From the NCBI GenBank assembly GCA_017886205.1, contig JAFNEO010000028.1, positions 26,476 to 90,475 on the forward strand: a stretch of 64,000 bases of DNA, in the 5' to 3' direction. Below, one piece after another: positions 42,204-50,253 of the stretch (position 1 is the first letter of the stretch; every line of letters begins with the position of its first letter). The position numbers and the translations under genes are program-made. The DNA is from Candidatus Aminicenantota bacterium. Lineage in GTDB: Bacteria > Acidobacteriota > Aminicenantia > Aminicenantales > UBA8522. The notes beneath the pieces are model-generated. The model saw nothing but the letters and a program-made list of their open reading frames with translations. It had not been told where the DNA came from and did no database searches.

Positions 42204-42809
42204 ATGGCCAAACCAAAAGGAAAAATAAGTGCCCTGGTCATGCTCGTCTTGGTGATGGTTTTCCTGGCCTTTGTCCTGACGCCGCTGATATTAGCCCCTC
42301 TGGGTATATTCACCGGCGTGGCCAGGGGGACGAGAGACGTCTTCTTCAACGGCTGGCACAATATCCCTTGGTTCCCCTTTGTCCCGATCTGGTCTTTCTC
42401 TCTCCTATTCGTCATCATCTGGCTGGCGGTCATCCTCTGGGTGTACAAGGACGCCGAACGGCGTCGCATGAGCGGCCTTCTCTGGGCGCTCCTGGTCTTC
42501 ATCGGCAACTTGATCGGGCTGCTGATCTATCTCATCGTCCGTCAGGACCATCCGCTAAGTGAGGAGCAGGGAGCGGCGAGTCCGGGGCCGCCAACGGCCA
42601 CCACAGCGGGAGCACCAGCATCGACTCAACCTCCCGCAGAGGCGAAGACAGCGGTCTGTCCGGCCTGTCAGAAAAAAGTGGAGCCGAGTTTTGTCTACTG
42701 TCCGCACTGCGGTGCCTCGCTTCAGCAGACCTGCCCGAGCTGCGGTAAGCCGACGGAAACGGGCTGGAAAGTCTGCCCGCATTGCGGCGCCCATCTCAAG
42801 TCGGAATGA
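42204..42809 (+). CDS. Membrane protein with C-terminal double zinc ribbon
   Basis: 201 residues from the ATG at 42204, which has AAGGAGG six bases upstream; an ATG six codons earlier is less well placed. Two or three hydrophobic segments (about 8-40 and 68-120) include WVYKDAERRRMSGLLWALLVFIGNLIGLLIYLIVR, the pattern of PLDc_N/phospholipase-D-nuclease N-terminal membrane domains. A Pro/Ala/Thr linker leads to zinc ribbons with CPAC, CPHC, CPSC and CPHC pairs (about 148-197). Function unknown. It follows the sigma-region-2 membrane protein closely and may form a unit with it. Confidence 0.8.
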   Translation: MAKPKGKISALVMLVLVMVFLAFVLTPLILAPLGIFTGVARGTRDVFFNGWHNIPWFPFVPIWSFSLLFVIIWLAVILWVYKDAERRRMSGLLWALLVFIGNLIGLLIYLIVRQDHPLSEEQGAASPGPPTATTAGAPASTQPPAEAKTAVCPACQKKVEPSFVYCPHCGASLQQTCPSCGKPTETGWKVCPHCGAHLKSE

Positions 42810-42869
42810 ACTCTATCTTCGCTTGCGGCGGCCGCCGCCTTTGTGATAATTCAATGACAGGCACAGGCA

Positions 42870-43694
42870 ATGGGCACCCTCTCCCAGCGTTTTCTCGGCC
42901 GTCTGGATAAGGGCAGATTCTGGAACGTCCAGGTTTGGGACTTTAGCTTCCGCAGCCTGTCCCGCGAATATGCCTGGCTGTTCTTTCTGAGGGCCGTGCT
43001 CGCCCATCCGGTCAAGACGGTCCGCGGGCTGCGCCGGTATCGACGGTTCATCCGCGAGAAAAAGCACTGGGACCCTGAATATGCGCGCCTCCTTTCGATC
43101 CCAGACGAGACGATTTTTCTTCAGCACGCCCGCGGCCGGAAGTCCGGGCCGCTTGTCGGGCTCGGGTTCTGTCTCAAGCCCTATGATCCGAACGGTTCGT
43201 CGGTGTCCTGCCCGTCCGGCCGGGCGAACCATAACTGTCTTTATCTCGAGCGGGGAGAAACGCGGCTCGTCTGCACGGGATGCTCCATCCATGAGATTGG
43301 CTGCCTCGCGCTCGATAAAGGATGTCCGGTCTATATCATGACGTCGGCGAAGGACATCGCCCGGGACTTAATGCTCCCTCAGATCAGCCGCGGCTTGTTC
43401 CCGGCGGCCGTCCTCATCCTCTGTCCCTATTCCGTCCAGGCCATCATCCTGCCACTCCTCATCTGCGGCCTGGATATGCTCTTGCTTTCTTATGCCAGCG
43501 GGTCCTGTGCAGATTACGGACAATGGCTGAAGGCCGACCGGGGGATCAAAGACGAGCGGACGACAATCGACGATGATTCTCGGGAGAAACTCCTCGGTGT
43601 ACTGGGGAAACTCGAGGATGTAGAAGTGAGCGGGATTCGGAGCCAGCGATATCGACAATTTCGCCGCGGCGGGAATGTTTTTTATCCGGGATAG
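42870..43694 (+). CDS. Uncharacterised cysteine-rich protein
   Basis: 274 residues. N-terminal basic helical part (RAVLAHPVKTVRGLRRYRRFIREKKHWDPEY), then a Cys-rich middle with about ten Cys (FCLKPYDPNGSSVSCPSG, NHNCLYLE, LVCTGCSIHEIGCLALDKGCPVYIMTSAKD). After that comes a hydrophobic stretch (LFPAAVLILCPYSVQAIILPLLICGLDMLLLSYASGSC) and a polar C-terminus. The Cys spacing could hold a metal or iron-sulfur centre. It vaguely recalls DUF116 proteins but I cannot assign it. No strong Shine-Dalgarno is seen. Confidence 0.75.
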   Translation: MGTLSQRFLGRLDKGRFWNVQVWDFSFRSLSREYAWLFFLRAVLAHPVKTVRGLRRYRRFIREKKHWDPEYARLLSIPDETIFLQHARGRKSGPLVGLGFCLKPYDPNGSSVSCPSGRANHNCLYLERGETRLVCTGCSIHEIGCLALDKGCPVYIMTSAKDIARDLMLPQISRGLFPAAVLILCPYSVQAIILPLLICGLDMLLLSYASGSCADYGQWLKADRGIKDERTTIDDDSREKLLGVLGKLEDVEVSGIRSQRYRQFRRGGNVFYPG

Positions 43695-43725
43695 CAAATT
43701 TCCAGCCCCATTTTCAGGTCGTTTG

Positions 43726-44475
43726 TCATCCCCATAAGTGAACAAAGAAGCTGGCCAAACCGCTGGCCGTGACCTGAATAGTCAGGTTGTCGGCGCCGTG
43801 GGGCGAGGCGGCTTCGACGAACACGACAACCACAGAGAGCAGAAGAGAGGAGAGGAGCGAACGGGAAAGGGGGAGATGGTAATACGCGCAAAAGAAGACC
43901 GCTGAGAGGACGATCGAAACAACCAGGATGGAGAGGCTTCCCTCCACCGACCTCTCCGTGATTTCGACTTTTTTCAAGCTGGGCACTCGGTAGCGATGTC
44001 GGCCGAAGCGGACACCGACCGGCTCGGCCACGGCATCGGCCGCTCCGCCGACGAGATACCCCATGACGGCGCAGGCTCCGAAGAGCCAATTGGAGAGGAG
44101 ACCGCCCAGGGCCGTGGTCAGATAGGGGAGGGCGATGAAATAGCCGCGCTGGGGCGAATCCCTCTCCCGGGCGAGCGCTTCGAAAAAGAAATTCCGGTCG
44201 CCTGCCCAAACAATCAGGATCACATAGATCCCCATGCCCGCACCGAGGATGTTGACGGCGGGCATTCCTCCCCAGAGATGAAGTCCTACGGCGGTGAAGA
44301 AGATCAGGAAATGAAACAGCTTTCGCGTGTACCCGGTCGGCCATCCGGCCCGGCGCTTGAGGGCGCCGCTCAGGATCCCGCTTCCCAGGATCGCCGCCGC
44401 CGAGACGGCCGCCGCGGTCAAGATTTCAGGGAAGGGAGGGAGATAGCGCCAAAGAAATCCGGTCAGTTCTCTCAT
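43726..44475 (-). CDS. CTP-dependent polyprenol/phytol kinase-like membrane protein (dolichol kinase/SEC59 family)
   Basis: 249 residues, about seven membrane spans. Family marks: YTRKLFHFLIFF (about 49-60), GYLVGGAADAVAEPVGVRFGRHRYRVPS with the CTP-binding Asp/Glu, a VEGSLSIL block in place of KTxEGS, and EAASPHGADNLTIQVTASG near the C-terminus. Relatives phosphorylate dolichol, phytol or other isoprenoid alcohols using CTP; phosphatidate cytidylyltransferases are more distant. Possible role in prenol salvage for quinones or glycan carriers. Promoter TTGAGG-N17-TATGAT lies upstream with only 11 nt before the ATG. Confidence 0.82.
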   Translation of the reverse strand: MRELTGFLWRYLPPFPEILTAAAVSAAAILGSGILSGALKRRAGWPTGYTRKLFHFLIFFTAVGLHLWGGMPAVNILGAGMGIYVILIVWAGDRNFFFEALARERDSPQRGYFIALPYLTTALGGLLSNWLFGACAVMGYLVGGAADAVAEPVGVRFGRHRYRVPSLKKVEITERSVEGSLSILVVSIVLSAVFFCAYYHLPLSRSLLSSLLLSVVVVFVEAASPHGADNLTIQVTASGLASFFVHLWG

Positions 44476-44486
44476 TCCCGGGGTCC

Positions 44487-44515
44487 ATCATATTCCACCT
44501 GAGCCGGCACCTCAA
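44487..44515 (-). promoter_or_regulatory. Promoter of the polyprenol kinase-like gene
   Basis: Minus strand: -35 TTGAGG (44515-44510), 17-nt spacer, -10 TATGAT (44492-44487). The ATG at 44475 is 11 nt further, so the leader is about 5 nt and too short for a ribosome site. Confidence 0.5.
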
Positions 44516-44695
44516 GCCGTTATCCCTAGTTCTGGCTATCTCCATTTCCCTATCTTGATTGAGGTTCTACCAGCGACCCCCATATTCTTGGCTAATCATT
44601 TATCTGGGCAACCGAGGTATAGTGAAAATTTCCTCATCGGGAGGTATAATAAAACGTCCGGTTTGAGTTAAATATATAGAATTGATCGGATCGAT

Positions 44696-45415
44696 ATGAA
44701 TAGTAAGGAAAAGCGGGAGGCGAAGACCGCTGGCGCCCCGCGGCCGAAATGGCCGTCCCGCAAAGACCGTCTTTCTCCTCGAGTCCTCGAGGCGGTTCGG
44801 CAAGAGTCCCAAGCCTTTTTTCGCAACGCCCGCGGGAGCCACGACTGGGATCATACGGAGCGAGTCTACCGACTTTGCCTCCGTATCGGCCGTAAGGAGA
44901 GGGCTGACCTCGACGTCCTTAGGCTCGCCGCATTGCTCCACGACATCGGCCGGGAGGAAGAGGACCGGTCGAACGGCGGGACCTGCCACGCCGAAAAAGG
45001 CGCGGTCCTGGCGGATGAGATCTTGAGGAACCATAGGATCGGAGCCGAACGAATCGCTCGAGTCGTCCGCTGTATCAAGACCCACCGCTACCGGGGACGA
45101 CTCGTCCCGGACTCTCTTGAAGGAAAGATCTTATTTGACGCCGACAAGCTGGATTCGATCGGCGCCGTCGGTATCGGGAGGGCGTTCCTGTTCGCCGGCG
45201 AAGTCGGGGCCAGGCTTCATGATCCCAAGATCGAAGTCCGGAAGACGAAACCCTACACCAAAGAGGACACTGCCTACCGGGAATTCCTGATCAAGCTAAG
45301 CCTGATAAAGGACCTAATGTTCACCCACGAAGGAAGGCGGATGGCGGAGAAGCGCCATACTTTCATGGTCGGGTTCTTCAACCGGTTGAACAAGGAAACG
45401 GCCGGAGCCCTGTAA
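44696..45415 (+). CDS. HD-domain phosphohydrolase
   Basis: 239 residues. Metal-binding HD-type residues: SHDWDHTERVYRL (His49, His53), AALLHDIGREEED (His82, Asp83), and a later Asp in LEGKILFDADKLDSIGAVGIGRAF. The family (YfbR/YedJ-like HD hydrolases) acts on nucleotides or cyclic dinucleotides; the substrate is not evident. Basic N-terminal 30 residues. No Shine-Dalgarno is visible just before the ATG. Confidence 0.87.
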   Translation: MNSKEKREAKTAGAPRPKWPSRKDRLSPRVLEAVRQESQAFFRNARGSHDWDHTERVYRLCLRIGRKERADLDVLRLAALLHDIGREEEDRSNGGTCHAEKGAVLADEILRNHRIGAERIARVVRCIKTHRYRGRLVPDSLEGKILFDADKLDSIGAVGIGRAFLFAGEVGARLHDPKIEVRKTKPYTKEDTAYREFLIKLSLIKDLMFTHEGRRMAEKRHTFMVGFFNRLNKETAGAL

Positions 45416-45466
45416 TCTCGGACGCGCCCGTCTCGGCCGAAAAGGGCCTCACCGGGACGAGAAACC

Positions 45467-45496
45467 TTGACAGTGCCGGCGGTCGCGGCGTATATT
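45467..45496 (+). promoter_or_regulatory. Promoter of the phosphofructokinase gene
   Basis: -35 TTGACA (45467-45472), 18-nt spacer, -10 TATATT (45491-45496). Start near 45503, leader about 105 nt with a small hairpin (CGAAC, loop CCCT, GTTCG). AAGGAG precedes the ATG. Confidence 0.6.
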
Positions 45497-45607
45497 CTGG
45501 AAGCCGAGCGAACCCCTGTTCGGGCCGCGAACGATTAGCTTCCTCTCCCGCGGAAGAGAAATCCTGCGCGAAGATACGAGAGCAGGCGCTCGAAAAGGAG
45601 ACAAACT

Positions 45608-46810
45608 ATGGCCAACATAAAAACTAAGAAAGGGATCATCGGCATCCTCACCGGGGGAGGCGATGTCCCCGGCCTCAACCCCGCCATCCGTGCGGTCACG
45701 ATCCGGGCCATCCACGAAGGGTATGATGTCATCGGCATCCGGCGTGGCTGGGCGGGGCTCATCGAGATCAACCGGGATGAAATGACCGATGACCCGGAGT
45801 GCTGTCAGGTCCTGACCGAAGAAATCGTCAACAAGGTCGGCCGCACCGGCGGCACGTTCCTGCATACCTCGCGGACCCGGCCGAGCCATGTCCCCGACGT
45901 CAACGTGCCGGCGCACCTGCGGGCCAAGTACAACGAGAAGGTGAACGACTTGACCGAGGAAGTCCTGAAAAATATCGAACGTCTCGGCATCGACTACCTT
46001 GTCCCCATCGGCGGCGACGACACGCTGAGCTACGCCGCCGCTCTCCACCAGAAGGGCGTCAAGATCATCGCCATCCCCAAGACCATGGACAACGATGTCC
46101 CCGGGACCGACTACTGCCTGGGGTTCAGCACCTGCGTCACCCGCACGATCAGCCTGACCCACGCCCTGAGGACCACGGCCGGCTCGCATGAGCGCTTCCT
46201 CTGCATCGAGGTCTTCGGCCGGTACACGGGATTCACGGCCCTCCTCCCGACCATGGCCGGGGCCGCCAACCGCTGCGTCATCCCCGAGTACAGGTTCAAC
46301 ATGGAGCGGCTCTGCGAGCTGCTGACCGAGGACCGGGCGGAGAACCCCAGCCTCTACGCGGTCGTCCTCGTCTCCGAAGGAGCGATGATCGAGGGCAACG
46401 AGATGGTGTTTGCCAACGACGAGAAGGACATGTACGGGCACGGGAAGCTGGGCGGTTTCGGCGACTATGTCTCTAACCAGCTCAAGGAGCTCTCGCCCAA
46501 GTTCAATGAGGGCCGCCGCATCAACGTCATCAACCAGAAGCTGAGCTATCTTGTCCGCTGCGGCGACCCCGACGCCGTGGACTCGATCGTCCCCATGGCC
46601 TTCGGCAACCTGGCCCTGGACCTCATCCTGGACAAGAAGTTTGGGCGGATGGTCTGCCTGCGCAACGGCGAATACGACAATGTGCCCATCGAGATCGTGA
46701 CCAGCAAGAAAAAGATGGTGGATGTGGACAAGTACTATGATCGGGAAAGGCTTCGCCCGCTCTACAAAAGCTTCCACCAGAAGCCGTTGTTCATCATGAC
46801 TTCGGACTGA
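45608..46810 (+). CDS. 6-phosphofructokinase, sequence of the pyrophosphate-dependent type
   Basis: 400 residues. PFK core: GILTGGGDVPGLNPAIR (12-28), GGDDTLSYAAALH (135-147), AIPKTMDNDVPGTD (155-168), then ERFLCIEVFGRYTGFTALLP. The phosphoryl-donor residues decide the type. GGDD (not GGDG) at 135-138 and PKTMDND (Lys rather than Gly) at 157-163 are the residues known from PPi-dependent enzymes, so a reversible PPi-PFK is inferred. Own promoter and good ribosome site (AAAAGGAGA). Its stop touches the stop of the convergent next gene with no base between them. Confidence 0.93.
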   Translation: MANIKTKKGIIGILTGGGDVPGLNPAIRAVTIRAIHEGYDVIGIRRGWAGLIEINRDEMTDDPECCQVLTEEIVNKVGRTGGTFLHTSRTRPSHVPDVNVPAHLRAKYNEKVNDLTEEVLKNIERLGIDYLVPIGGDDTLSYAAALHQKGVKIIAIPKTMDNDVPGTDYCLGFSTCVTRTISLTHALRTTAGSHERFLCIEVFGRYTGFTALLPTMAGAANRCVIPEYRFNMERLCELLTEDRAENPSLYAVVLVSEGAMIEGNEMVFANDEKDMYGHGKLGGFGDYVSNQLKELSPKFNEGRRINVINQKLSYLVRCGDPDAVDSIVPMAFGNLALDLILDKKFGRMVCLRNGEYDNVPIEIVTSKKKMVDVDKYYDRERLRPLYKSFHQKPLFIMTSD

Positions 46811-48265
46811 TTAGGCGGCTTCGTCGATCAGCCGGATCTCTTTGAACCGGGCGAAAAACCCAAGCTCTTTTGTGATATCTCCATAAACCGTCTGCCTGTG
46901 CAGCCCGGCCGTCCAGTTCTGCCAGAGCCTCCGGATATCGCCGTCGACTTTGACATCGATCTTGGTGCGGCAGCCCCGGTCCGCCTCCAGCCCGACCGGC
47001 GCCTCGATGATCGTCCCGGTGAAATAGCGCATCGTGTCCATGCCGACGAGGATCGCCTGGGTGACCCTCTCGCCGACCCGCATCTCGACCTGAGGCACCA
47101 CACCCTCCTGCCTCTCCATGACCGTCCGGATCTTGTAGGGTGCGGCCGGCTTCGCCGGGCCGTCCATCCGGGGCGTCCCCAGACAATGGGCCAGGATGAT
47201 GCTCCCCTTGGATTCATCGACCGTCGGGTCGCTGACGAACCCCGGCCGGCCCACCAGACCCTGGAAGATAATATGAGTCATGGTGGAGCGGAGGTCGGAC
47301 TCGCAGATCCCGCCCCAGCCCAGGTTGTTCAATCGCGAGAAGCCCAGGCAGGGATAGGCGGGGAGCTTGATGGTCTTGTCCCACATCGAGCCGTAGCAGT
47401 CGACGGTCATCACTGTGGCGTCCTCTTCATCGAGGAGCTTCTCGAAGGCCAAGGCCAGCTTGGCGGACCTAAAGATGTCTTCGGGCGAAGGCTCGACGAC
47501 CCGGACGGCCCCCTTGATCCAACGGTCGGCCTCGGCCCCGGCATCCCGGTCGCTGATGCTGTTGTAGACCGCGACCATCCGATCAAGGCCGACCGGCTTG
47601 ATCTCGGTCCCGAACTTGTTTTTGACCTTGGCGGCGTATTCGGAGAAGTCATAGGTTGTCAGGTTGATGACCTTGGCCTCGCGGAGATGGTGGATGGCCC
47701 GGAACGGCCGGACGGCTTCCGCTAGCCGGCTCGTATCGCTCGTCAGGATGCAATCCAGTTTGGCGCCCAGAGGCTGCCGGCGGATTTCCCCGAAGTCCAC
47801 CCATTCGTGTCCCGAATACGGTCGGGCAAAGATAATGGTAGGCTTTGCAGCGGCCAGGATCTCGTTGAAAATGTCCCCGACATCGATGTTGAGATGGATG
47901 ACCAGAATGCCGTCCACCTGCGCCAGCCTGTCCCGGAGGGCGGACACCTGCGCAGGCGAGGCCACGAGCTCATCCACGGAGAAATCGATATCAGCGAACT
48001 CGTCCTTCATCCGGGTGAATTCGGCCCGATAAAAAGCGATCTCCTGCTGGAGGTCGAGCGTCGGCTTGGGCCAGTTGCCCCTTGGGATCGCCACGAATAG
48101 ACGGGCGACCTTGACCTTGGTCCCCCGGCAGCCCGGGCTGACCAGCCTTGATCCCGCCCCCTGGCCGGTCATGGCGAACGGCCAAAGCCTCGGCCCGGCC
48201 GCGCAGATCGCGGTTCCGGCTGCGGCGAGTTGAATGAACTCTCTCCGCTTCAATCCCTTGTCCAT
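46811..48265 (-). CDS. Tat-exported L-fucose/L-arabinose isomerase-family protein
   Basis: 484 residues from the ATG at 48265 (GGGAGG five bases upstream). The N-terminus is a twin-arginine signal (LKRREFIQLAAAGTAICAAG). The mature chain has the two-domain FucI/AraA-like layout: an alpha/beta domain with VDGILVIHLNIDVGDIFNEIL and AKPTIIFARPYSGHEWVDFG, then TVDCYGSMWDKTIKLPAYPCLGFSRLNNLGWGGICESDLRSTMTHI, which carries the family's metal-binding Glu/Asp region. True sugar isomerases are cytoplasmic, so export is unusual and the activity may differ. Convergent with the PFK gene. Confidence 0.82.
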   Translation of the reverse strand: MDKGLKRREFIQLAAAGTAICAAGPRLWPFAMTGQGAGSRLVSPGCRGTKVKVARLFVAIPRGNWPKPTLDLQQEIAFYRAEFTRMKDEFADIDFSVDELVASPAQVSALRDRLAQVDGILVIHLNIDVGDIFNEILAAAKPTIIFARPYSGHEWVDFGEIRRQPLGAKLDCILTSDTSRLAEAVRPFRAIHHLREAKVINLTTYDFSEYAAKVKNKFGTEIKPVGLDRMVAVYNSISDRDAGAEADRWIKGAVRVVEPSPEDIFRSAKLALAFEKLLDEEDATVMTVDCYGSMWDKTIKLPAYPCLGFSRLNNLGWGGICESDLRSTMTHIIFQGLVGRPGFVSDPTVDESKGSIILAHCLGTPRMDGPAKPAAPYKIRTVMERQEGVVPQVEMRVGERVTQAILVGMDTMRYFTGTIIEAPVGLEADRGCRTKIDVKVDGDIRRLWQNWTAGLHRQTVYGDITKELGFFARFKEIRLIDEAA

Positions 48266-48387
48266 GGACACCTCCCGTTCATTCCGGTCTTGAGACAGAG
48301 ATTATGTTTTCAGACCTGTCCGCATGACCTAAGGATCAATTCTCCTGAGCAGACTATAAACTAAAGACAGTCAGGAGGAAAGCCCGT

Positions 48388-49329
48388 CTACTGGATCGCC
48401 GCCAGGGCTTTGGCCGCCTCGGAGTAGTCCGGCTTCAGCTCCAGGGCCTTTTTATAGGCGGCCTTGGCTTTCTCGACATCTCCTTTTTTCTGGAGGGCTA
48501 TGCCGAGGTTGAAATAGGCCTCGGCAAAGGGCCTTTTGGCGACGGCCGCCTCGAAATCCTCCACGGCCCCATCGAGATCGCCGCCGAAACCGGGAGGCGC
48601 CATCAGCCGGACCATGCCCCGGCCAAAATGCCCGTCCGCGTTGTCGGGATCGAGCTTCAACGCGGTTTCATACTCCTGCATGGCGCCCATCCCGTACTTT
48701 ATCATGTTGGCGGGATTGCCCTGCGCCAGACTCCCCATGACATGTCCCTTCCAGGCATGAAGGTCGGCGTTGTTGGGGTCCCTGGCCAGAAGCACGTCCG
48801 CCATGTCGAGGGCTTCCGAGAACCTTTTCTCCTCGAAAAGCTTCTTGACGTGGTCTAGAGACGCATCCTTGGGAACTCCGGCGGGTTTGCCCCCAGCACT
48901 CGGCTGAGCCGCCGCTGGTTTGGACCCGAAAGGCGACTTGTCTCCCATCATCTGGGGCAGCATCTTCAGAAGAACAGGGAGCAGCTCTTGAAAGAGAGAC
49001 GGCTTTTTCTCTTCTTCGGGGAAGAGCTCGACCCGGACGTCTTCGCCCTCGATGATCAGGATGCCGAGCGGGACGGTCTTGCCGCCCATGCCTCCGCCGT
49101 AGGCCATCATAGAGCTGCCTCCTCCCAAGCCGAACTTGATCTTGGCGAAGGGGACGATGAACGTATCTCCGACCTTGACCGGCTCACCCACCACGGCACC
49201 GACCCTGAGGTTCGAGACCAGCTTGTCGAAATTCGCCAGGGGCTGCTCGAGCGGGGCCTGAGCATTCAGGAGTCCTGAGGCAAGTAACAGGCAGCCGAAG
49301 ACAAAGACTATAGACTTGTTGGCGTTCAT
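48388..49329 (-). CDS. Exported GerW/YtfJ-like domain protein with TPR repeats
   Basis: 313 residues from the ATG at 49329 (AAGGAG upstream). Signal peptide MNANKSIVFVFGCLLLASGLLNA. Residues about 25-115 match the GerW/YtfJ sporulation-protein fold: NLRVGAVVGEPVKVGDTFIVPFAKIKFGLGGGS, a Gly-rich loop, and VPLGILIIEGEDVRVELFPEE. After a linker come at least three TPR units (about 160-310; FSEALDMADVLLARDPNNADLHAWKGHVMG, LDPDNADGHFGRGMVRL, AYFNLGIALQKKGDVEKAKAAYKKALEL). The organism need not sporulate; GerW domains occur widely. It follows the shorter GerW-like gene by 10 nt. Confidence 0.82.
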   Translation of the reverse strand: MNANKSIVFVFGCLLLASGLLNAQAPLEQPLANFDKLVSNLRVGAVVGEPVKVGDTFIVPFAKIKFGLGGGSSMMAYGGGMGGKTVPLGILIIEGEDVRVELFPEEEKKPSLFQELLPVLLKMLPQMMGDKSPFGSKPAAAQPSAGGKPAGVPKDASLDHVKKLFEEKRFSEALDMADVLLARDPNNADLHAWKGHVMGSLAQGNPANMIKYGMGAMQEYETALKLDPDNADGHFGRGMVRLMAPPGFGGDLDGAVEDFEAAVAKRPFAEAYFNLGIALQKKGDVEKAKAAYKKALELKPDYSEAAKALAAIQ

Positions 49330-49339
49330 GGAAAGCTCC

Positions 49340-49732
49340 TTATTTCCTGGGGATCTTGCCGACACTGACGAACTTCGTCCCCGCCTTGCTCACCACGACG
49401 AAACCCAACGGCCGGGTCTCGCCGCTCATGTAGAAGCCTTTGCCACCCATGTCGGGAGCCTGGGGCGCGCCCCCCCCGCCTCCGCCGAACCCGATGTCGA
49501 TCATCATGATCGGGATGATCGTCACCCTCCCGACCTTCATCGGCTCGCCGACCACGGTCTTCACCTGCAGGCTGCTGTTCAGCCGCTGGGCCATCGCTTC
49601 GGCCAGCTGGTACATGGGTTGGGGGGTCTTGGTCTGGGTGGGCTGTAGTTTCTTTTCAGTTTGCGCTTGGCCCTGGGCCAGGACACAGAAAAGAAGACCC
49701 ACGACGAGAAATGTGAGAATCTTGCTCTTCAA
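49340..49732 (-). CDS. Exported GerW/YtfJ-like domain protein (short)
   Basis: 130 residues, start TTG at 49732 with AAGGAGG seven bases upstream. Signal peptide KSKILTFLVVGLLFCVLAQG. The rest is one GerW/YtfJ-type domain: LNSSLQVKTVVGEPMKVGRVTIIPIMMIDIGFGGGGGG, MSGETRPLGFVVVSKAGTKFVSVGKIP. It is a paralogue of the N-terminal domain of the next gene, and the two are 10 nt apart in one unit. Function unknown. Confidence 0.78.
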   Translation of the reverse strand: MKSKILTFLVVGLLFCVLAQGQAQTEKKLQPTQTKTPQPMYQLAEAMAQRLNSSLQVKTVVGEPMKVGRVTIIPIMMIDIGFGGGGGGAPQAPDMGGKGFYMSGETRPLGFVVVSKAGTKFVSVGKIPRK

Positions 49733-49853
49733 TGGAGCACCTCCTTTTTATGATGGGGCAGACATCGCCATTGCTGGAATCTTGTCTATGCCTGCCCTCG
49801 GCATCAATATATACTACGAACGCTCGGGAGACAAGGTTCACTTGGCTCGGCGG

Positions 49854-50017
49854 AGGCTCGGGTATGGATTCGTCAGCCCGCTCGTTTCCCCAGCGAGGAA
49901 TGTCGTTGCGAGGAACCCGGTGACGAAGCAATCTCCACGGGATCGCCACGGCGTCTTCGGCGCCTCGCGACGCCCGCTCAGTCGTCCACGGACTTCCTCA
50001 TCCACACCCTTCGCCGA
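49854..50017 (+). repeat. Mosaic intergenic hairpin element, class A
   Basis: Begins AGGCTCGGGTATGGATTCGTCAG and contains GTTTCC, loop CCAGCGA, GGAA. A degraded copy of the nested palindrome (TCGTTGCGAGG ... GCGCCTCGCGACG), CCGCTCAGTCGTCCACGGAC and CCACACCCTTCGCC follow. The gene-free stretch 49733-50253 holds this element, the inverted-repeat module at 50022 and a class-B-like tail ending CCCCCTCGCCT at 50175; nothing else coding is seen. Confidence 0.85.
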
Positions 50018-50021
50018 CCTT

Positions 50022-50118
50022 GGCCAAACCGCCGTCCTAATTCAAGCCCCTCGTAATTCCATAAGAGGGGAAGGGGAGATTAATATGATACGAATGAAGT
50101 CTTGAGGGTGGTTTGGCC
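50022..50118 (+). repeat. 97-nt inverted-repeat module, copy 5, with class-B tail to 50175
   Basis: Outer arms GGCCAAACCGCC (50022-50033) and GGTGGTTTGGCC (50107-50118) pair over 12 bp with one G-T. Inner hairpin CCCCTC and GAGGGG, then AAGGGGAGATTAATATGAT. It is a close copy of the module at 33846, including the following palindrome CGGGCTTAAGCCCG (50121-50134). Confidence 0.82.
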
Positions 50119-50253
50119 CCCGGGCTTAAGCCCGCTCCGCTGCGAAGGGCTTTCGTGAAGGACTCCCCCTCGCCTAACCAATTATAGAGTACCGGCCGGT
50201 GCCTTTAGGCCAAGATTCGGATATAATAGGTAGGAAACCGATGGAGGGCAGGA

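Noticed and set aside
45449-46777. 442-codon open frame antisense to the phosphofructokinase gene
   Set aside because: It mirrors the codon structure of a GC-rich gene on the other strand, has low-complexity Asp/Gly/Val-rich sequence and no family motif; the sense frame has clear PFK motifs.
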